This document shows positions 1 through 8,491 of a stretch of DNA of 30,939 nucleotides, piece by piece (within the stretch, counting starts at the first letter, position 1; every line of letters begins with the position of its first letter). The DNA is from Peptococcaceae bacterium BRH_c23 (lineage in GTDB: Bacteria; Bacillota_B; Desulfitobacteriia; Desulfitobacteriales; Desulfitobacteriaceae), in contig LADV01000339.1 of NCBI GenBank assembly GCA_000961805.1, positions 1-30,939 of the forward strand. The letters run 5' to 3'. A program made the translations under genes and the position numbers. The notes beneath the pieces are model-generated. The model worked only from the letters and a program-made list of their open reading frames with translations, ran no database searches and was not told the DNA's origin.

Positions 1-5
1 TTAGC

Positions 6-110
6 CTTAATGATCTATTACTTAATGATCTATTACTTAATGATCTATTACTTAATGATCTATTACTTAATGATCTATTACTTAATGATCTATTACTTAA
101 TGATCTATTA
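6..110. repeat. 15-bp tandem repeat, seven perfect copies
   Basis: Seven head-to-tail identical copies of a 15-bp unit (CTTAATGATCTATTA) run from position 6 to 110, then decay into CTAAAT. The array may start before the window. Two plus frames stay open through the repeat, so I cannot exclude that it is the 3' end of a gene outside the window. The perfect identity indicates recent slippage-type expansion. Confidence 0.95.
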
Positions 111-180
111 CTAAATCATTATTCATCTACTTGTGAACAAATTCACCATTAAGCCTCATTTATAAATACCGGTAAAAAAC

Positions 181-1248
181 TTATCGATTATCCACCGCGA
201 CGATCATCAGTGAGGGATATTCTGCCAAATTATAATCAATGGGTAACGGCAGCGTTTTCTCATTTTCGTAAAAAACTCTCACAAAGGGACGATTCGGAAA
301 AGCAGTATTTTGTTTTACAACATTCCCTCTTTGACCATTACTCAAGAGAATACCAGACCCAGAGGGATAAACGGAAATATGCTTTTTAAAGATTTCAATG
401 ATTCGCGGCTCAAAATGTGTATTCGCTTGAGAAACAATATATTCATAGGCCTCATTCGGCTCAATAGCCTTCCGATAAACTCGTTTGCTTGTTAGAGCTT
501 CATACACATCTGCTACAGCCGCTAACCTGCCGTACTCATGGATTTTGCTTCCTTTGAGCCCCCTAGGATAACCATTCCCATCCCATTTTTCTTGGTGCTG
601 AAAAGCAACATGAGCAGATAGTAAACTAAAGTCGTGGTTTTTACGAAGAATTTCAAATCCATTTGTCGTGTGCTTTTTGATTTCCTCAAATTCTTCTTCG
701 GTTAGCGGCGTCTTCTTATTTAGAATTTGCGCTGGGATCATGATCTTGCCTATATCATGCATGAGAACACCCATACCCAGTTCTATCAACTTCTGTTCAG
801 AATATCCAGAAGCAATTCCCAATACGAGTGAAATAATGGTAGTGTTGACTGAATGGTGAAACGTGTAATCGTCATATCCTTGAATCTCCGATAAGTTTCC
901 CAGAATATCAGTGCTATACAATAGATCATTGATCATTTCTTGAACAGTCGAGCGAACGTTTGCCACAACGAAAGAACTTTGCAAACCACTTTCAATGTAA
1001 TTGCTCACATTTTGAATTGTCTTATACGCTACCTCACGGGTTTGACCTGTAATTGCTAAATGAAATTCCACGTCATCCAGTCGATCGTCCTGAATAAATA
1101 AGACATCATAACCCATACTTATTAATCGGTCAATATATGAAGCAGTCACGCGTATTCCAGACTGTAATAAAATCCTACCAGAAGAGTTGATCACTGGTCG
1201 TGCAAGAATAGATCCTTCCTGAACATAACGAGTATTTACCAAACGCAT
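181..1248 (-). CDS. HD-GYP domain phosphodiesterase (probable c-di-GMP hydrolase)
   Basis: This 355-residue protein has a C-terminal HD-GYP domain at about residues 125-290. The metal-binding HDIGK motif, the later His residues and a HQEKWDGNGYP block (the GYP signature) are visible. HD-GYP proteins hydrolyse cyclic di-GMP and so affect motility, biofilm or sporulation. The first 120 residues are a non-membrane region without a recognised sensor, and no transmembrane segment is seen, so it is probably cytosolic. The start is an ATG preceded by a GGTGA-like ribosome site. It stands alone downstream of the NSS transporter and is separated from it by 195 bp with a hairpin. The activity is inferred from the motif; substrate preference (c-di-GMP versus cGAMP) cannot be read. 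Confidence 0.88.
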   Translation of the reverse strand: MRLVNTRYVQEGSILARPVINSSGRILLQSGIRVTASYIDRLISMGYDVLFIQDDRLDDVEFHLAITGQTREVAYKTIQNVSNYIESGLQSSFVVANVRSTVQEMINDLLYSTDILGNLSEIQGYDDYTFHHSVNTTIISLVLGIASGYSEQKLIELGMGVLMHDIGKIMIPAQILNKKTPLTEEEFEEIKKHTTNGFEILRKNHDFSLLSAHVAFQHQEKWDGNGYPRGLKGSKIHEYGRLAAVADVYEALTSKRVYRKAIEPNEAYEYIVSQANTHFEPRIIEIFKKHISVYPSGSGILLSNGQRGNVVKQNTAFPNRPFVRVFYENEKTLPLPIDYNLAEYPSLMIVAVDNR

Positions 1249-1310
1249 TGATCTTTCACCCTACCCAAAATTCGTCTTATTTGCCTCTAAACGATTTAGT
1301 TCGGCAAAAT

Positions 1311-1330
1311 TCCCTAAAAACCTTTAGGGA
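1311..1330 (-). terminator. Possible terminator after the NSS transporter
   Basis: A perfect 8-bp stem (TCCCTAAA/TTTAGGGA) with an AACC loop is followed on the minus strand by ATTTTG. The T-tract is short, so this is a weak intrinsic terminator. It lies between the transporter and the HD-GYP gene. Confidence 0.4.
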
Positions 1331-1443
1331 TTAAGCTGTTTCAAAAATTTTTCCCTTTAGTCCTATAAGACACCTCGCAATCCTTGCATATGCACAGAAA
1401 TCGACTTTTCTTAGCAATTGCTCTTAGTTTTTTTTAAAACAAT

Positions 1444-2826
1444 TTAAAATTGAATAACTTTTAGACCCGCTAAAAGAACTAAAGTTATCCCGACTGGAAC
1501 AATAAATCTGACTAAGAACAGAAATATCGAGGCTAATCCCATATTTTTAATTTGACCATTATTTGAGATTTCCTGATAAACTTTGTCCTGCCCCCACTGC
1601 CAGCCCACAAATAAGGCAATAAAGATGCCCCCTAGGGGAAGAAGTACATTAGACGTCGTGAAGTCATAGAAATCAAAGAAATTCATAGAAAAGACTGTGA
1701 CATTAGCCAAGATGCTGTTAGAAAGAGTCGCCGTCGATCCTAGTAGACCTATGCCAAAAATAGTTAACAAAGTGGCATTTCGCCTTGACCAATGGTACTG
1801 CTCTGTTAGATAGGCAACCGGAACTTCCAGTAAAGATAACATGGCTCCGGTAGCAGCTATTGCCGTTAAGACAAAAAACAAGACCATAAAGACACTGCCA
1901 AAGGGCATGGAACTAAAGACCGTGGGAATGGTGATAAACAGCAACGGTGGTCCCGCATTCGGTTCAAACCCAAAAGCAAAGACAGCCGGGAAAATGGCAA
2001 TACCCGCCATTAGAGAAACTAACGTATCCGCAAGAGCCACCTTAAGGGCCATCTTGGGAAGGTTTTCATTCTCACCCACATAACTACCGTAGGTGATCAT
2101 GGCACCCATTCCAACACTCAGCTTGAAAAAAGCTAAGCCCAAGGCAGCTAAAACCACACTAACGGTTATCTTTGAAAAATCAGGTTTAAATAAGAAGGAG
2201 AGTCCCTCTGCCGCGCCTGGGAGGGTCAAAGATCGGATATCTATAACTATAAGCAGGATAAAGAGTAGTGGCATCAGAATTTTTGTTACCCGTTCAATTC
2301 CCTTGGTCACCCCAGCCATGATGATGGCTCCAGTCACAAGTAAGACAAACACTTGCCAAAACAAGGGTTCCCCTACTCCAGACACAAGTGTGTTAAAGAC
2401 AAGAGATGTTTCTTCTGGCTTGGTGGAAAGGAGTGTCCCACCAGCCGCTTTAAAGATATAAGCATAAACCCATCCAGCAACACATGTGTAGAAGGCCATA
2501 ATTAAGAAGGCGCTTAGCACTCCTGCACTTCCCACTAAGTACCAAGGTTTTCTTGGTTGCAAAGCTTTGAAAGCCCCAACTGCATTCGCTTTCGTGTGAC
2601 GACCAATCAAATGTTCAGATAACATCACCGGCAAACCCATCACAGCGAGACACAATAAATAGACCAATATGAAAGCAGCGCCGCCATTTGCCCCTGTGAC
2701 ATAAGGGAATTTCCATATGTTACCCAATCCAACCGCGGAACCGAGTACAGCCGCGATGACACCAATACTACTTGAAAAACCTTCACGTTTTTTTGGAGTT
2801 TCTTGTTTCAAAAATAGCACCTTCAT
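1444..2826 (-). CDS. NSS-family sodium-dependent transporter
   Basis: A 460-residue polytopic membrane protein. The N-terminal segment, with IGVIAAVLGSAVGLGNIWKF and then PYVTGANGGAAF, is the hallmark of TM1 and its unwound substrate/sodium site in the neurotransmitter:sodium symporter family (LeuT, MhsT, TnaT). About eleven hydrophobic spans follow, within the usual prokaryotic length. It should import an amino acid or related amine with sodium; the substrate cannot be assigned. The first codons carry an ATG with only a weak upstream ribosome site, and a GTG two codons later is an alternative. It is separated from the purine cluster by about 680 bp with a terminator-like hairpin and a mobile-element relic, so it is probably transcribed independently. 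Confidence 0.9.
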   Translation of the reverse strand: MKVLFLKQETPKKREGFSSSIGVIAAVLGSAVGLGNIWKFPYVTGANGGAAFILVYLLCLAVMGLPVMLSEHLIGRHTKANAVGAFKALQPRKPWYLVGSAGVLSAFLIMAFYTCVAGWVYAYIFKAAGGTLLSTKPEETSLVFNTLVSGVGEPLFWQVFVLLVTGAIIMAGVTKGIERVTKILMPLLFILLIVIDIRSLTLPGAAEGLSFLFKPDFSKITVSVVLAALGLAFFKLSVGMGAMITYGSYVGENENLPKMALKVALADTLVSLMAGIAIFPAVFAFGFEPNAGPPLLFITIPTVFSSMPFGSVFMVLFFVLTAIAATGAMLSLLEVPVAYLTEQYHWSRRNATLLTIFGIGLLGSTATLSNSILANVTVFSMNFFDFYDFTTSNVLLPLGGIFIALFVGWQWGQDKVYQEISNNGQIKNMGLASIFLFLVRFIVPVGITLVLLAGLKVIQF

Positions 2827-3000
2827 TTCTTATCAATTTCTCTAATTTCCTTAAGTATTTCTCCTTGTTGTTGATCTTCTTACTTGCATTTCTTAGTCAC
2901 TTTTCTAGTTTACTTATATCCGACTACATTCGTTATTATATTACCTTCTTTTCAACTAAACTACACGTTTCGACGCGTCAACAACTTTTAAATCATACCT

Positions 3001-3046
3001 AAAAAGCCTTCTCCCGTCAAATTATTCTTTACCGAAGAAGGCTTTT
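3001..3046 (-). terminator. Bidirectional terminator-like hairpin upstream of the NSS gene
   Basis: An 11-bp perfect stem (AAAAGCCTTCT/AGAAGGCTTTT, loop about 23 nt) is followed on the minus strand by a T-run (GGCTTTTTAGG) and on the plus strand by TTTTC. It could end transcription from the ade side before the NSS gene. It could also act as a leader attenuator of the NSS gene, which starts 175 bp further on. Confidence 0.6.
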
Positions 3047-3102
3047 CTATCATTATTTATAATCTTTAAACATGTTCTTCAGTAATCGATTTTACGATCG
3101 TA

Positions 3103-3509
3103 GCCGAAAGCCCCTGACTTCAGTCACGGGGATGATGGCGGCCTCATCGTTCAATAAAAAATCATTAAACAGAACACATCCAACAGTGCCTTGAAACCTA
3201 CTCGAGATTCAAGACACTTCACGATAGAGAGATTGAACGACTAAAAACCTCAACGAACCGTAAACTAGTCAGCATGGGAATTTAACTAACCCCAAAAAAG
3301 CGTCATGATACGGGCGTCATACTACCGCTAATATGGTCAATGGACTGTTTGGTAGTAAAATCTTAGGGAAATCTCTGGATCACCCCGCGTGGTGACAGAC
3401 CAGTCCTTATATGTTGTACCTTGCCGATGAAATACCATGCCAGTAAGCGAGAGTAGATCGGAAGTCTATGTACCTAAGAACCCGCCGACTTTAGTCGCGC
3501 GGAGTATCA
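3103..3509 (+). mobile_element. Non-autonomous IS200/IS605-like element with omega-RNA-like ends
   Basis: This stretch has no convincing gene. It is bounded by two hairpins of identical architecture, at 3111-3131 and 3482-3502. Each has a four-pair lower stem, a four-pair upper stem of YGAC/GTCR, a TTYA loop and one bulged C on the 3' side. The lower stems differ but keep pairing (CCCC/GGGG versus CCGC/GCGG). The right end reads GTACCTAAGAACC just before its hairpin, which resembles the right ends and omega-RNA tails I associate with IS605-family elements. Smaller hairpins lie inside, such as CACC-N6-GGTG near 3383-3396. No TnpA, TnpB or IscB is present, so it would depend on an enzyme elsewhere. 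The right boundary touches the ade stop codon. The outer limits are estimates. Confidence 0.5.
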
Positions 3510-5294
3510 GAAAACTGTCTCCGTCAGTCGAAATTGATCCACATCGACCAGACCTAAATCTGTTATCTTCAATTCTGGAATCACAGGCAGTGAGAGAAAG
3601 GCTAAAGTCATAAAAGGATCCACGTTCTTACTGATTCCTAGAGTTAGTGCTTGCTCGTGTAACTCATCTAGGATTTGGGCAACTACTTCGGCATCCTGGT
3701 CCGTCATGAGACCCGCAATCGGCAAGGAGATCTTCCCGATTACCTGATTCCCATGAACCAGACAAAGCCCTCCACCCATTTCTACGCAAGTCTGGATGGC
3801 TAGATTCATTTCTTCATCGCTCATACCTACGACCACTAGATTGTGAGAATCATGGGCTACAGTAGAAGCAATAGCTCCTTTATCCAAGCCTAGTCCTTCC
3901 ACAAATCCGACACCCACATTTCCTGTTCCATGATGACGTTCGAGCACCGCAATTTTCGCTATTTTCTGAGTAGCATCTGTTTGAACAAATCCGTCTTTGA
4001 CTGGAAGTTTCCGTACCAAGGCTGAAGTAACTAGGGAATGACCTTGGACCCCAATAACCTGGACCTGGGCGAAACTTGGATCTTTAACTTGATCTGTACC
4101 TGGATTTATACCTGGATCGGAATCTGGATCTAACTCAAGATCTAGATTCCGTTTCTCTGATACTCTAAGTTTTGCAGGAGACCAATTCCCAAGATGTACA
4201 CTTTCCGTGAGTTCTGAAACACTAAAGTGTGGAAACCGTGGACGCTCCCCTCTAGTACTTTGTTTTACTCCGCGCCAATACACTTCCTCAATTTCAAAGC
4301 GATCTAGGTCTTTTAAAATGACAAAATCCGCTTGATACCCAGGAGCAACTGCACCCAAGCCACTAAGCCCAGTTGCCCGAGCTGCATTAATGGTCGCCAT
4401 TTGAATGACTTGGATTGGGTTCATCCCTGCTTTAATTGCTAAACGTACCAGATGGTCAATGCTTCCTTCATGGATTAGATCAGTGGGATGACGATCATCC
4501 GTTACCAAAAGGCATTGTCCAGAGTTTTTACTCGTCACTGCCGGTAAGAGGTCCAAGAGGTTTTTAGCGGCGCTGCCCTCTCGGAGCATAACATGGAACC
4601 CGCGGCGTAAACGGTCTCTCATCTCTTCAACCGTTGAGCATTCATGTTCAGTATGTATTCCAGCCCGATAATAGGCGTTGAGATCCTGCGCTGATATTCC
4701 GGGGGCATGACCATCCTTAAAGGAAAGAGGTAGTTCTAACTTTTCCACCATGTCAGGTAGTGCTTCGATTACCCCATGAAAATCCATAACTTCCCCAAGA
4801 CCTATTACTCTAGGATGTTCTAAAAACTCGGATAAATCCTTTGCTCCAAGTCTAGACCCAGATGTTTCTAAGCTTGTCGCAGGAACGCAAGAAGGTAGAG
4901 CAACATAGGCATTAAAGGGTAAGGTATCGAGACTATCGAGTATGTAACGAATTCCTTTGGTCCCCATAACATTGGCGATTTCGTGAGGGTCAACGACAGC
5001 CGTTGTTACACCGTGAGAAAGAAGGAGTGAACAGAATTCTTCAGGACTGAGCAGCGAGCTTTCGATATGAACATGTCCATCGATCAAGCCAGGAACAACA
5101 TAATTCCCGTTCAAATCCAATTCCATTTCCGCATCATTAAACGTTCCAATTCCGACGAAGTATCCTTGATGAATACCGATTTCCGTTTCATGAATTTCAC
5201 CCGAAAAAACATTGACTAACCTAGCCCTTCTCAGAACCAAGTCAATCTTTACCAGCCCCCGGGCCTCATCCATTCGCTGCCTAAAACTCGACAT
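3507..5294 (-). CDS. ade: Adenine deaminase
   Basis: A 595-residue amidohydrolase of the bacterial AdeC type, converting adenine to hypoxanthine and ammonia. Visible metal-site motifs are GLIDGHVHIES (HxH) near residue 70, DPHEIANV, DGHAPG, HECSTVEE and VTDDRHPTDL. The C-terminal region with HDSHNLVVVG is typical of adenine deaminases. The start ATG has a TAGGAG site upstream. It is the last purine gene, 132 bp after the amidohydrolase gene, with a palindromic repeat in the gap. Two oddities: an inserted 24-residue stretch of six 4-residue units (DPDS, DPGI, NPGT and similar) encoded by 12-bp DNA repeats between the catalytic and C-terminal domains, and a stop codon lying at the edge of the mobile-element relic. 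Hypoxanthine from this reaction would feed the molybdenum hydroxylases of the locus. Confidence 0.93.
   Translation of the reverse strand: MSSFRQRMDEARGLVKIDLVLRRARLVNVFSGEIHETEIGIHQGYFVGIGTFNDAEMELDLNGNYVVPGLIDGHVHIESSLLSPEEFCSLLLSHGVTTAVVDPHEIANVMGTKGIRYILDSLDTLPFNAYVALPSCVPATSLETSGSRLGAKDLSEFLEHPRVIGLGEVMDFHGVIEALPDMVEKLELPLSFKDGHAPGISAQDLNAYYRAGIHTEHECSTVEEMRDRLRRGFHVMLREGSAAKNLLDLLPAVTSKNSGQCLLVTDDRHPTDLIHEGSIDHLVRLAIKAGMNPIQVIQMATINAARATGLSGLGAVAPGYQADFVILKDLDRFEIEEVYWRGVKQSTRGERPRFPHFSVSELTESVHLGNWSPAKLRVSEKRNLDLELDPDSDPGINPGTDQVKDPSFAQVQVIGVQGHSLVTSALVRKLPVKDGFVQTDATQKIAKIAVLERHHGTGNVGVGFVEGLGLDKGAIASTVAHDSHNLVVVGMSDEEMNLAIQTCVEMGGGLCLVHGNQVIGKISLPIAGLMTDQDAEVVAQILDELHEQALTLGISKNVDPFMTLAFLSLPVIPELKITDLGLVDVDQFRLTETVF
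4071..4142. repeat. In-frame 12-bp tandem repeats inside ade
   Basis: Six degenerate 12-bp units, total 72 bp, fall exactly in the ade reading frame. On the coding strand most begin with GATCCAG or GATCCAA, for example GATCCAGGTATA and AATCCAGGTACA. Each encodes four residues, giving a Asp/Pro-rich linker. Because 12 is a multiple of three, copy-number changes would not break the frame. Confidence 0.85.
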
Positions 5295-5331
5295 GCTTAT
5301 CTACACTCCTATCATACTGACTTCCAAATAC

Positions 5332-5378
5332 AAGTCAGGGACGGTTCTTAAACTTGCATTTAAGAATCATCCCTGCTT
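5332..5378. repeat. Short palindromic repeat between the amidohydrolase gene and ade
   Basis: A 16-nt arm (AGGGACGGTTCTTAAA, 5337-5352) faces TTTAAGAATCATCCCT (5359-5374) across a 6-nt loop. The two mismatches are compatible with G-U pairing, and the stem extends outwards with one bulge. The first 24 bases from 5331 match 14453-14476 inside yqeC at 22 positions, so this is a dispersed repeat. It could form a strong RNA hairpin in the ssnA-like/ade transcript. Confidence 0.75.
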
Positions 5379-5426
5379 CCTTAGACGTTGCACATGGAAA
5401 TGGACTTTGTGTGCCATACAAGTCCC

Positions 5427-6758
5427 TTACGCAAGTCCTACACGCTTCATGACACGGTTTAGACTCCGTGTCGAGCTCTCTTTAAGCCGAGGAACGTCGA
5501 TCGTTAGAAGCTGTCGGTCTTTCATCACAATTTGTCCATCCACCATCGTAAGGCGCACATCGGATGACGTTACCTGATAGACAAGTTGTGAATAAACATC
5601 GACATGTTCGTTAGGCCAAGTGTGTAACCCCTGTAAGCTCACCACTGCCAAATCCGCTTTTTTCCCAACTTCCAAACTTCCCAAATCATGTTCATGACCT
5701 ATAGCCCGTGCCCCGCCTAGTGTGGCTAATTCAAATACTTGATGGGCTGGCATGACGGTCGGTCCGTGAAGGGGTTTTTGGATCAAGGCTGCGTGACGCA
5801 TCTCTCGGAATCCATCGAGATTATTATTGCAGGGTGCCCCATCTGCAGCTAAGGATACCTCTGCTCCGCGTTTGATAAGTTCTGGAATCGGCGCAATTCC
5901 TGATGCCAATTTCAAATTTGAAGAAGGGCAGTGGGAAACTCTCGTTTTTGTCCGGGTCAAAATTTCTTTTTCTGCTTCATCCAGCCAGATACAGTGTGCT
6001 AAGATCAACTTTAGACCGGTCAGCCCAACTTTGTCCAAATAAATAATATTACGCATCCCCCGTGTACTCTCCACAATCTGAATTTCCGAACGGTTTTCAG
6101 AGGCGTGGGTGTGCACAAAGGCGTTTTTCTCACGAGCAATTCGTGATACTTCATTTAATAATGTATCGGTACAGGAAATAACAAATCGAGGTGTAAACGC
6201 CACTTCGAGGCGGCCATTCCCTTGCCCGTGATATTTCTCATATAAGTTGACGCTTTCTTGTAAGGAATCTTCTGTCGATTCTTGCAAGGAACTTGGTATA
6301 TCACCATTGCAATCATCCATCATAACCTTTCCACTGAGAGCTCTCAAACCACTGGAGAGGATAGCCTCAAAGGCATGTTCCGTATGATGCACAGTTTCCA
6401 TGTCTACAATTGTCGTCGTTCCTCCAAGGAACAATTCACCAATTCCAAGTAATGCCGAATCAAATAAAGATTCTGGGTCATGTCCACCTTCTAGCGGCCA
6501 AATTTTTAGTTTCAGCCAGTCTAATAATTCTAAATCATCGGCCTGTCCTCGAAATAATGTCTGACATAGATGAATGTGAGTTTGAATCAAACCGGGAATT
6601 AACAGGTCACCACGAATGTCAATCACCTGATCGGCTGGCTGTTCAATGACTCCTCCAACTGCCACGATCCTTGATCCGTCGACAAGCAGATCACCCTGAA
6701 TAATCTCACGATGTGCATTCATAGTCACAATATTTGCATTTTTAAAGAGAATACGCAT
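5427..6758 (-). CDS. COG0402-type amidohydrolase, MTA/SAH-deaminase-like purine deaminase
   Basis: A 443-residue metal-dependent hydrolase of the amidohydrolase superfamily. Motifs: PGLIQTHIHLCQ (HxH metal pair) near residue 57, followed by FRGQADDLELLDWL as in methylthioadenosine/S-adenosylhomocysteine deaminases and TrzA/AtzB relatives, then HTHASE, LAHCIWLDE, and ADGAPCNNN with the catalytic Asp. The family removes amino groups or substituents from purines or triazines. Position between a purine permease and adenine deaminase suggests deamination of a purine or deoxynucleoside. It occupies the place ssnA has in related clusters, but its HIHLCQ region differs from E. coli SsnA as I remember it, so I do not use that symbol. 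The true substrate (guanine, 8-oxoguanine, 5'-deoxyadenosine, MTA) is open. Confidence 0.8.
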   Translation of the reverse strand: MRILFKNANIVTMNAHREIIQGDLLVDGSRIVAVGGVIEQPADQVIDIRGDLLIPGLIQTHIHLCQTLFRGQADDLELLDWLKLKIWPLEGGHDPESLFDSALLGIGELFLGGTTTIVDMETVHHTEHAFEAILSSGLRALSGKVMMDDCNGDIPSSLQESTEDSLQESVNLYEKYHGQGNGRLEVAFTPRFVISCTDTLLNEVSRIAREKNAFVHTHASENRSEIQIVESTRGMRNIIYLDKVGLTGLKLILAHCIWLDEAEKEILTRTKTRVSHCPSSNLKLASGIAPIPELIKRGAEVSLAADGAPCNNNLDGFREMRHAALIQKPLHGPTVMPAHQVFELATLGGARAIGHEHDLGSLEVGKKADLAVVSLQGLHTWPNEHVDVYSQLVYQVTSSDVRLTMVDGQIVMKDRQLLTIDVPRLKESSTRSLNRVMKRVGLA

Positions 6759-6956
6759 CCTATTCCATCCTTCCCCTTTATACGAAAGCGACCGAAAGGC
6801 GCCAAGCGTTAGGTTTACCTAAGACTATATAAAAGTCCGAGATTAATAATACGAGCTGGGTTAAAGTTTATTTAGTAAGCCGCACGTCAATATAGCTCCT
6901 AAATTAGATTAACTATACTTCATATAGACCAAAAATTATACCAAAATTTTCTATAT

Positions 6957-6985
6957 GGAGAGATGTGTTCCTGCCACATCTCTCC
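6957..6985 (-). terminator. Strong hairpin after the purine permease
   Basis: A perfect 11-bp inverted repeat (GGAGAGATGTG/CACATCTCTCC, 7-nt loop) lies 21 bp beyond the permease stop codon. No clear T-run follows on the minus strand (ATATAGAAAATTTT), so it may be a weak terminator or an mRNA-stabilising hairpin. Confidence 0.5.
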
Positions 6986-7005
6986 AAACTACTTTGCAAG
7001 TTAGA

Positions 7006-8373
7006 TTAATGACCACCGATAATAAAGTGGATGATAAAGAGCACCGTGAAGACATACATAACCATATTGTTTTCCTTATGCCTGCCGCTCACTAATTTGA
7101 TGAGGGTGTAAGACATAAATCCAAACGCGATACCTTGGGCTATCGAGAAGGTTAGAGGCATCATGACGATGGTCATGAAGGCAGGCAAAGCTTCTGTAAA
7201 GTCTTCAAAATTAATCTGGACAACTTCAGCCATCATCAAGACACCCACCAAAATTAGAACAGGTGCAGTTGCTTGTCCAGGGATCAATCCAACTAGAGGA
7301 GCAAAAATAAGGGAGACAAAGAATAGACCTGCTACGGTAACTGCAGTCAGTCCGCTTTTGCCGCCCTCAGCAACACCGGAGGCACTTTCAATATAAGACG
7401 TTACTGTAGGAGTTCCCACGGCAGCTCCGAACATCGTTCCCACTGAATCTGCCATCAAAGCTTTTCCAGCACGGGGCAAATTCCCGTTCTTGTCTAATAG
7501 ACCGGCTTTACGGGATACTCCAAGCAAGGTACCGATATTATCAAACAAGTCTACAAGAGTAAAGGCAAAGAGAATTGAAATGAAACCATAACTAATAGCT
7601 CCTAAAATATCCAGCTCAAAGGCCACTGGTGCAATGGCTGCCAAAGGATTGGTCATTGAGATAAAACTGGATATTCCAGTTGGATACGGAGAAACGCTCA
7701 TTATCATACTCAACAATGTCGTAGCTACGATACCGATCAACAAACCGCCTTTAACTTTCCTAGCGATCAACGCGCCCGTAAAGATCAGACCGAAGACAGT
7801 AACGATAACGCCCGCTGACTTCATATCGCCTAATTTTACAAACGTGGCCTGGTCAGCTACAATAAGCCCACCGTTTTTAAGTCCAATAAATGCAATAAAC
7901 AAGCCTATTCCTACCCCGATAGAAATCCGTAAGACGGGAGGGACACCCTCAATAATCCACTCTCGAACTTTCGTGACCGTCATGAGAAAGAAGACAACAC
8001 CTGAAATGAAAACTGCACCAAGTGCTGTTTGCCAACTAAGCCCCATGCCAAGAACAACAGTGTACGTAAAGAAGGCGTTAAGACCCATTCCCGGTGCTAA
8101 GGCAATCGGATAGTTGGCATACAAGCCCATAATCAGGGTACCAAATGCTGCAGCGATGGCTGTGGCGGCAAAGGTGGCACTAATCGGCATCCCGGCGTCC
8201 TTTAAAATTATCGGGTTAACAAACAAAATGTAGGCCATGGTAACAAATGTGGTTACCCCCGCCAAAACTTCTGTTCGTACATTAGAGCCTAATTCGTTAA
8301 GGTGAAAGAACCTTTCTAAAAAGCCTTCTGGTTTGTCTGACGGCGGATTCTTCTTATTTGTAACGGTTGACAT
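7006..8373 (-). CDS. NCS2/AzgA-family purine (adenine/guanine/hypoxanthine) permease
   Basis: A polytopic membrane protein of 455 residues when started at the Met at 8373. That ATG has a GGGAGGG ribosome site six bases upstream. The longer frame, starting at 8418 (470 residues), has no such site. The segment TFVTMAYILFVNPIIL near the start, ALAPGMGLNAFF and the GTPTVTSYIES motif are typical of the AzgA branch (B. subtilis PbuG/PbuO). These proteins import adenine, guanine or hypoxanthine with protons. The gene starts 118 bp after the split molybdopterin gene, so it may be co-transcribed with the riboswitch-controlled operon. No second riboswitch is seen in front of it. Its role would be supply of substrate to the deaminases and hydroxylases around it. 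Confidence 0.9.
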   Translation of the reverse strand: MSTVTNKKNPPSDKPEGFLERFFHLNELGSNVRTEVLAGVTTFVTMAYILFVNPIILKDAGMPISATFAATAIAAAFGTLIMGLYANYPIALAPGMGLNAFFTYTVVLGMGLSWQTALGAVFISGVVFFLMTVTKVREWIIEGVPPVLRISIGVGIGLFIAFIGLKNGGLIVADQATFVKLGDMKSAGVIVTVFGLIFTGALIARKVKGGLLIGIVATTLLSMIMSVSPYPTGISSFISMTNPLAAIAPVAFELDILGAISYGFISILFAFTLVDLFDNIGTLLGVSRKAGLLDKNGNLPRAGKALMADSVGTMFGAAVGTPTVTSYIESASGVAEGGKSGLTAVTVAGLFFVSLIFAPLVGLIPGQATAPVLILVGVLMMAEVVQINFEDFTEALPAFMTIVMMPLTFSIAQGIAFGFMSYTLIKLVSGRHKENNMVMYVFTVLFIIHFIIGGH

Positions 8374-8491
8374 GAACAGCCCTCCCATTAAAATAGGATT
8401 TTTTATCATTTTCTTCATTTCTACTTGGGTAGTTTAAGCTAAACCTACTAGTTTTATTAAACTAAGTGTGGCGTCTTGCTGCGGATGGATT

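Noticed and set aside
1401..1440. AGCAATTGCT palindrome with a T-run as a terminator
   Set aside because: The palindrome has no loop, and the T-run is on the plus strand while neighbouring genes are on the minus strand.
2093..2461. 122-codon open frame on the plus strand opposite the NSS transporter
   Set aside because: It is antisense to a clear membrane protein gene and has no ribosome site or recognisable domain; other plus-strand frames opposite the purine genes were dismissed for the same reason.
6759..7005. Riboswitch in the gap before the MTA/SAH-deaminase-like gene
   Set aside because: I looked for purine and molybdenum-cofactor riboswitch cores and saw none; apart from the hairpin at 6957-6985 the gap holds nothing I can name.
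8374..8418. Longer start of the purine permease (15 extra residues)
   Set aside because: No ribosome site precedes it, while ATG 8373 has GGGAGGG at ideal spacing.
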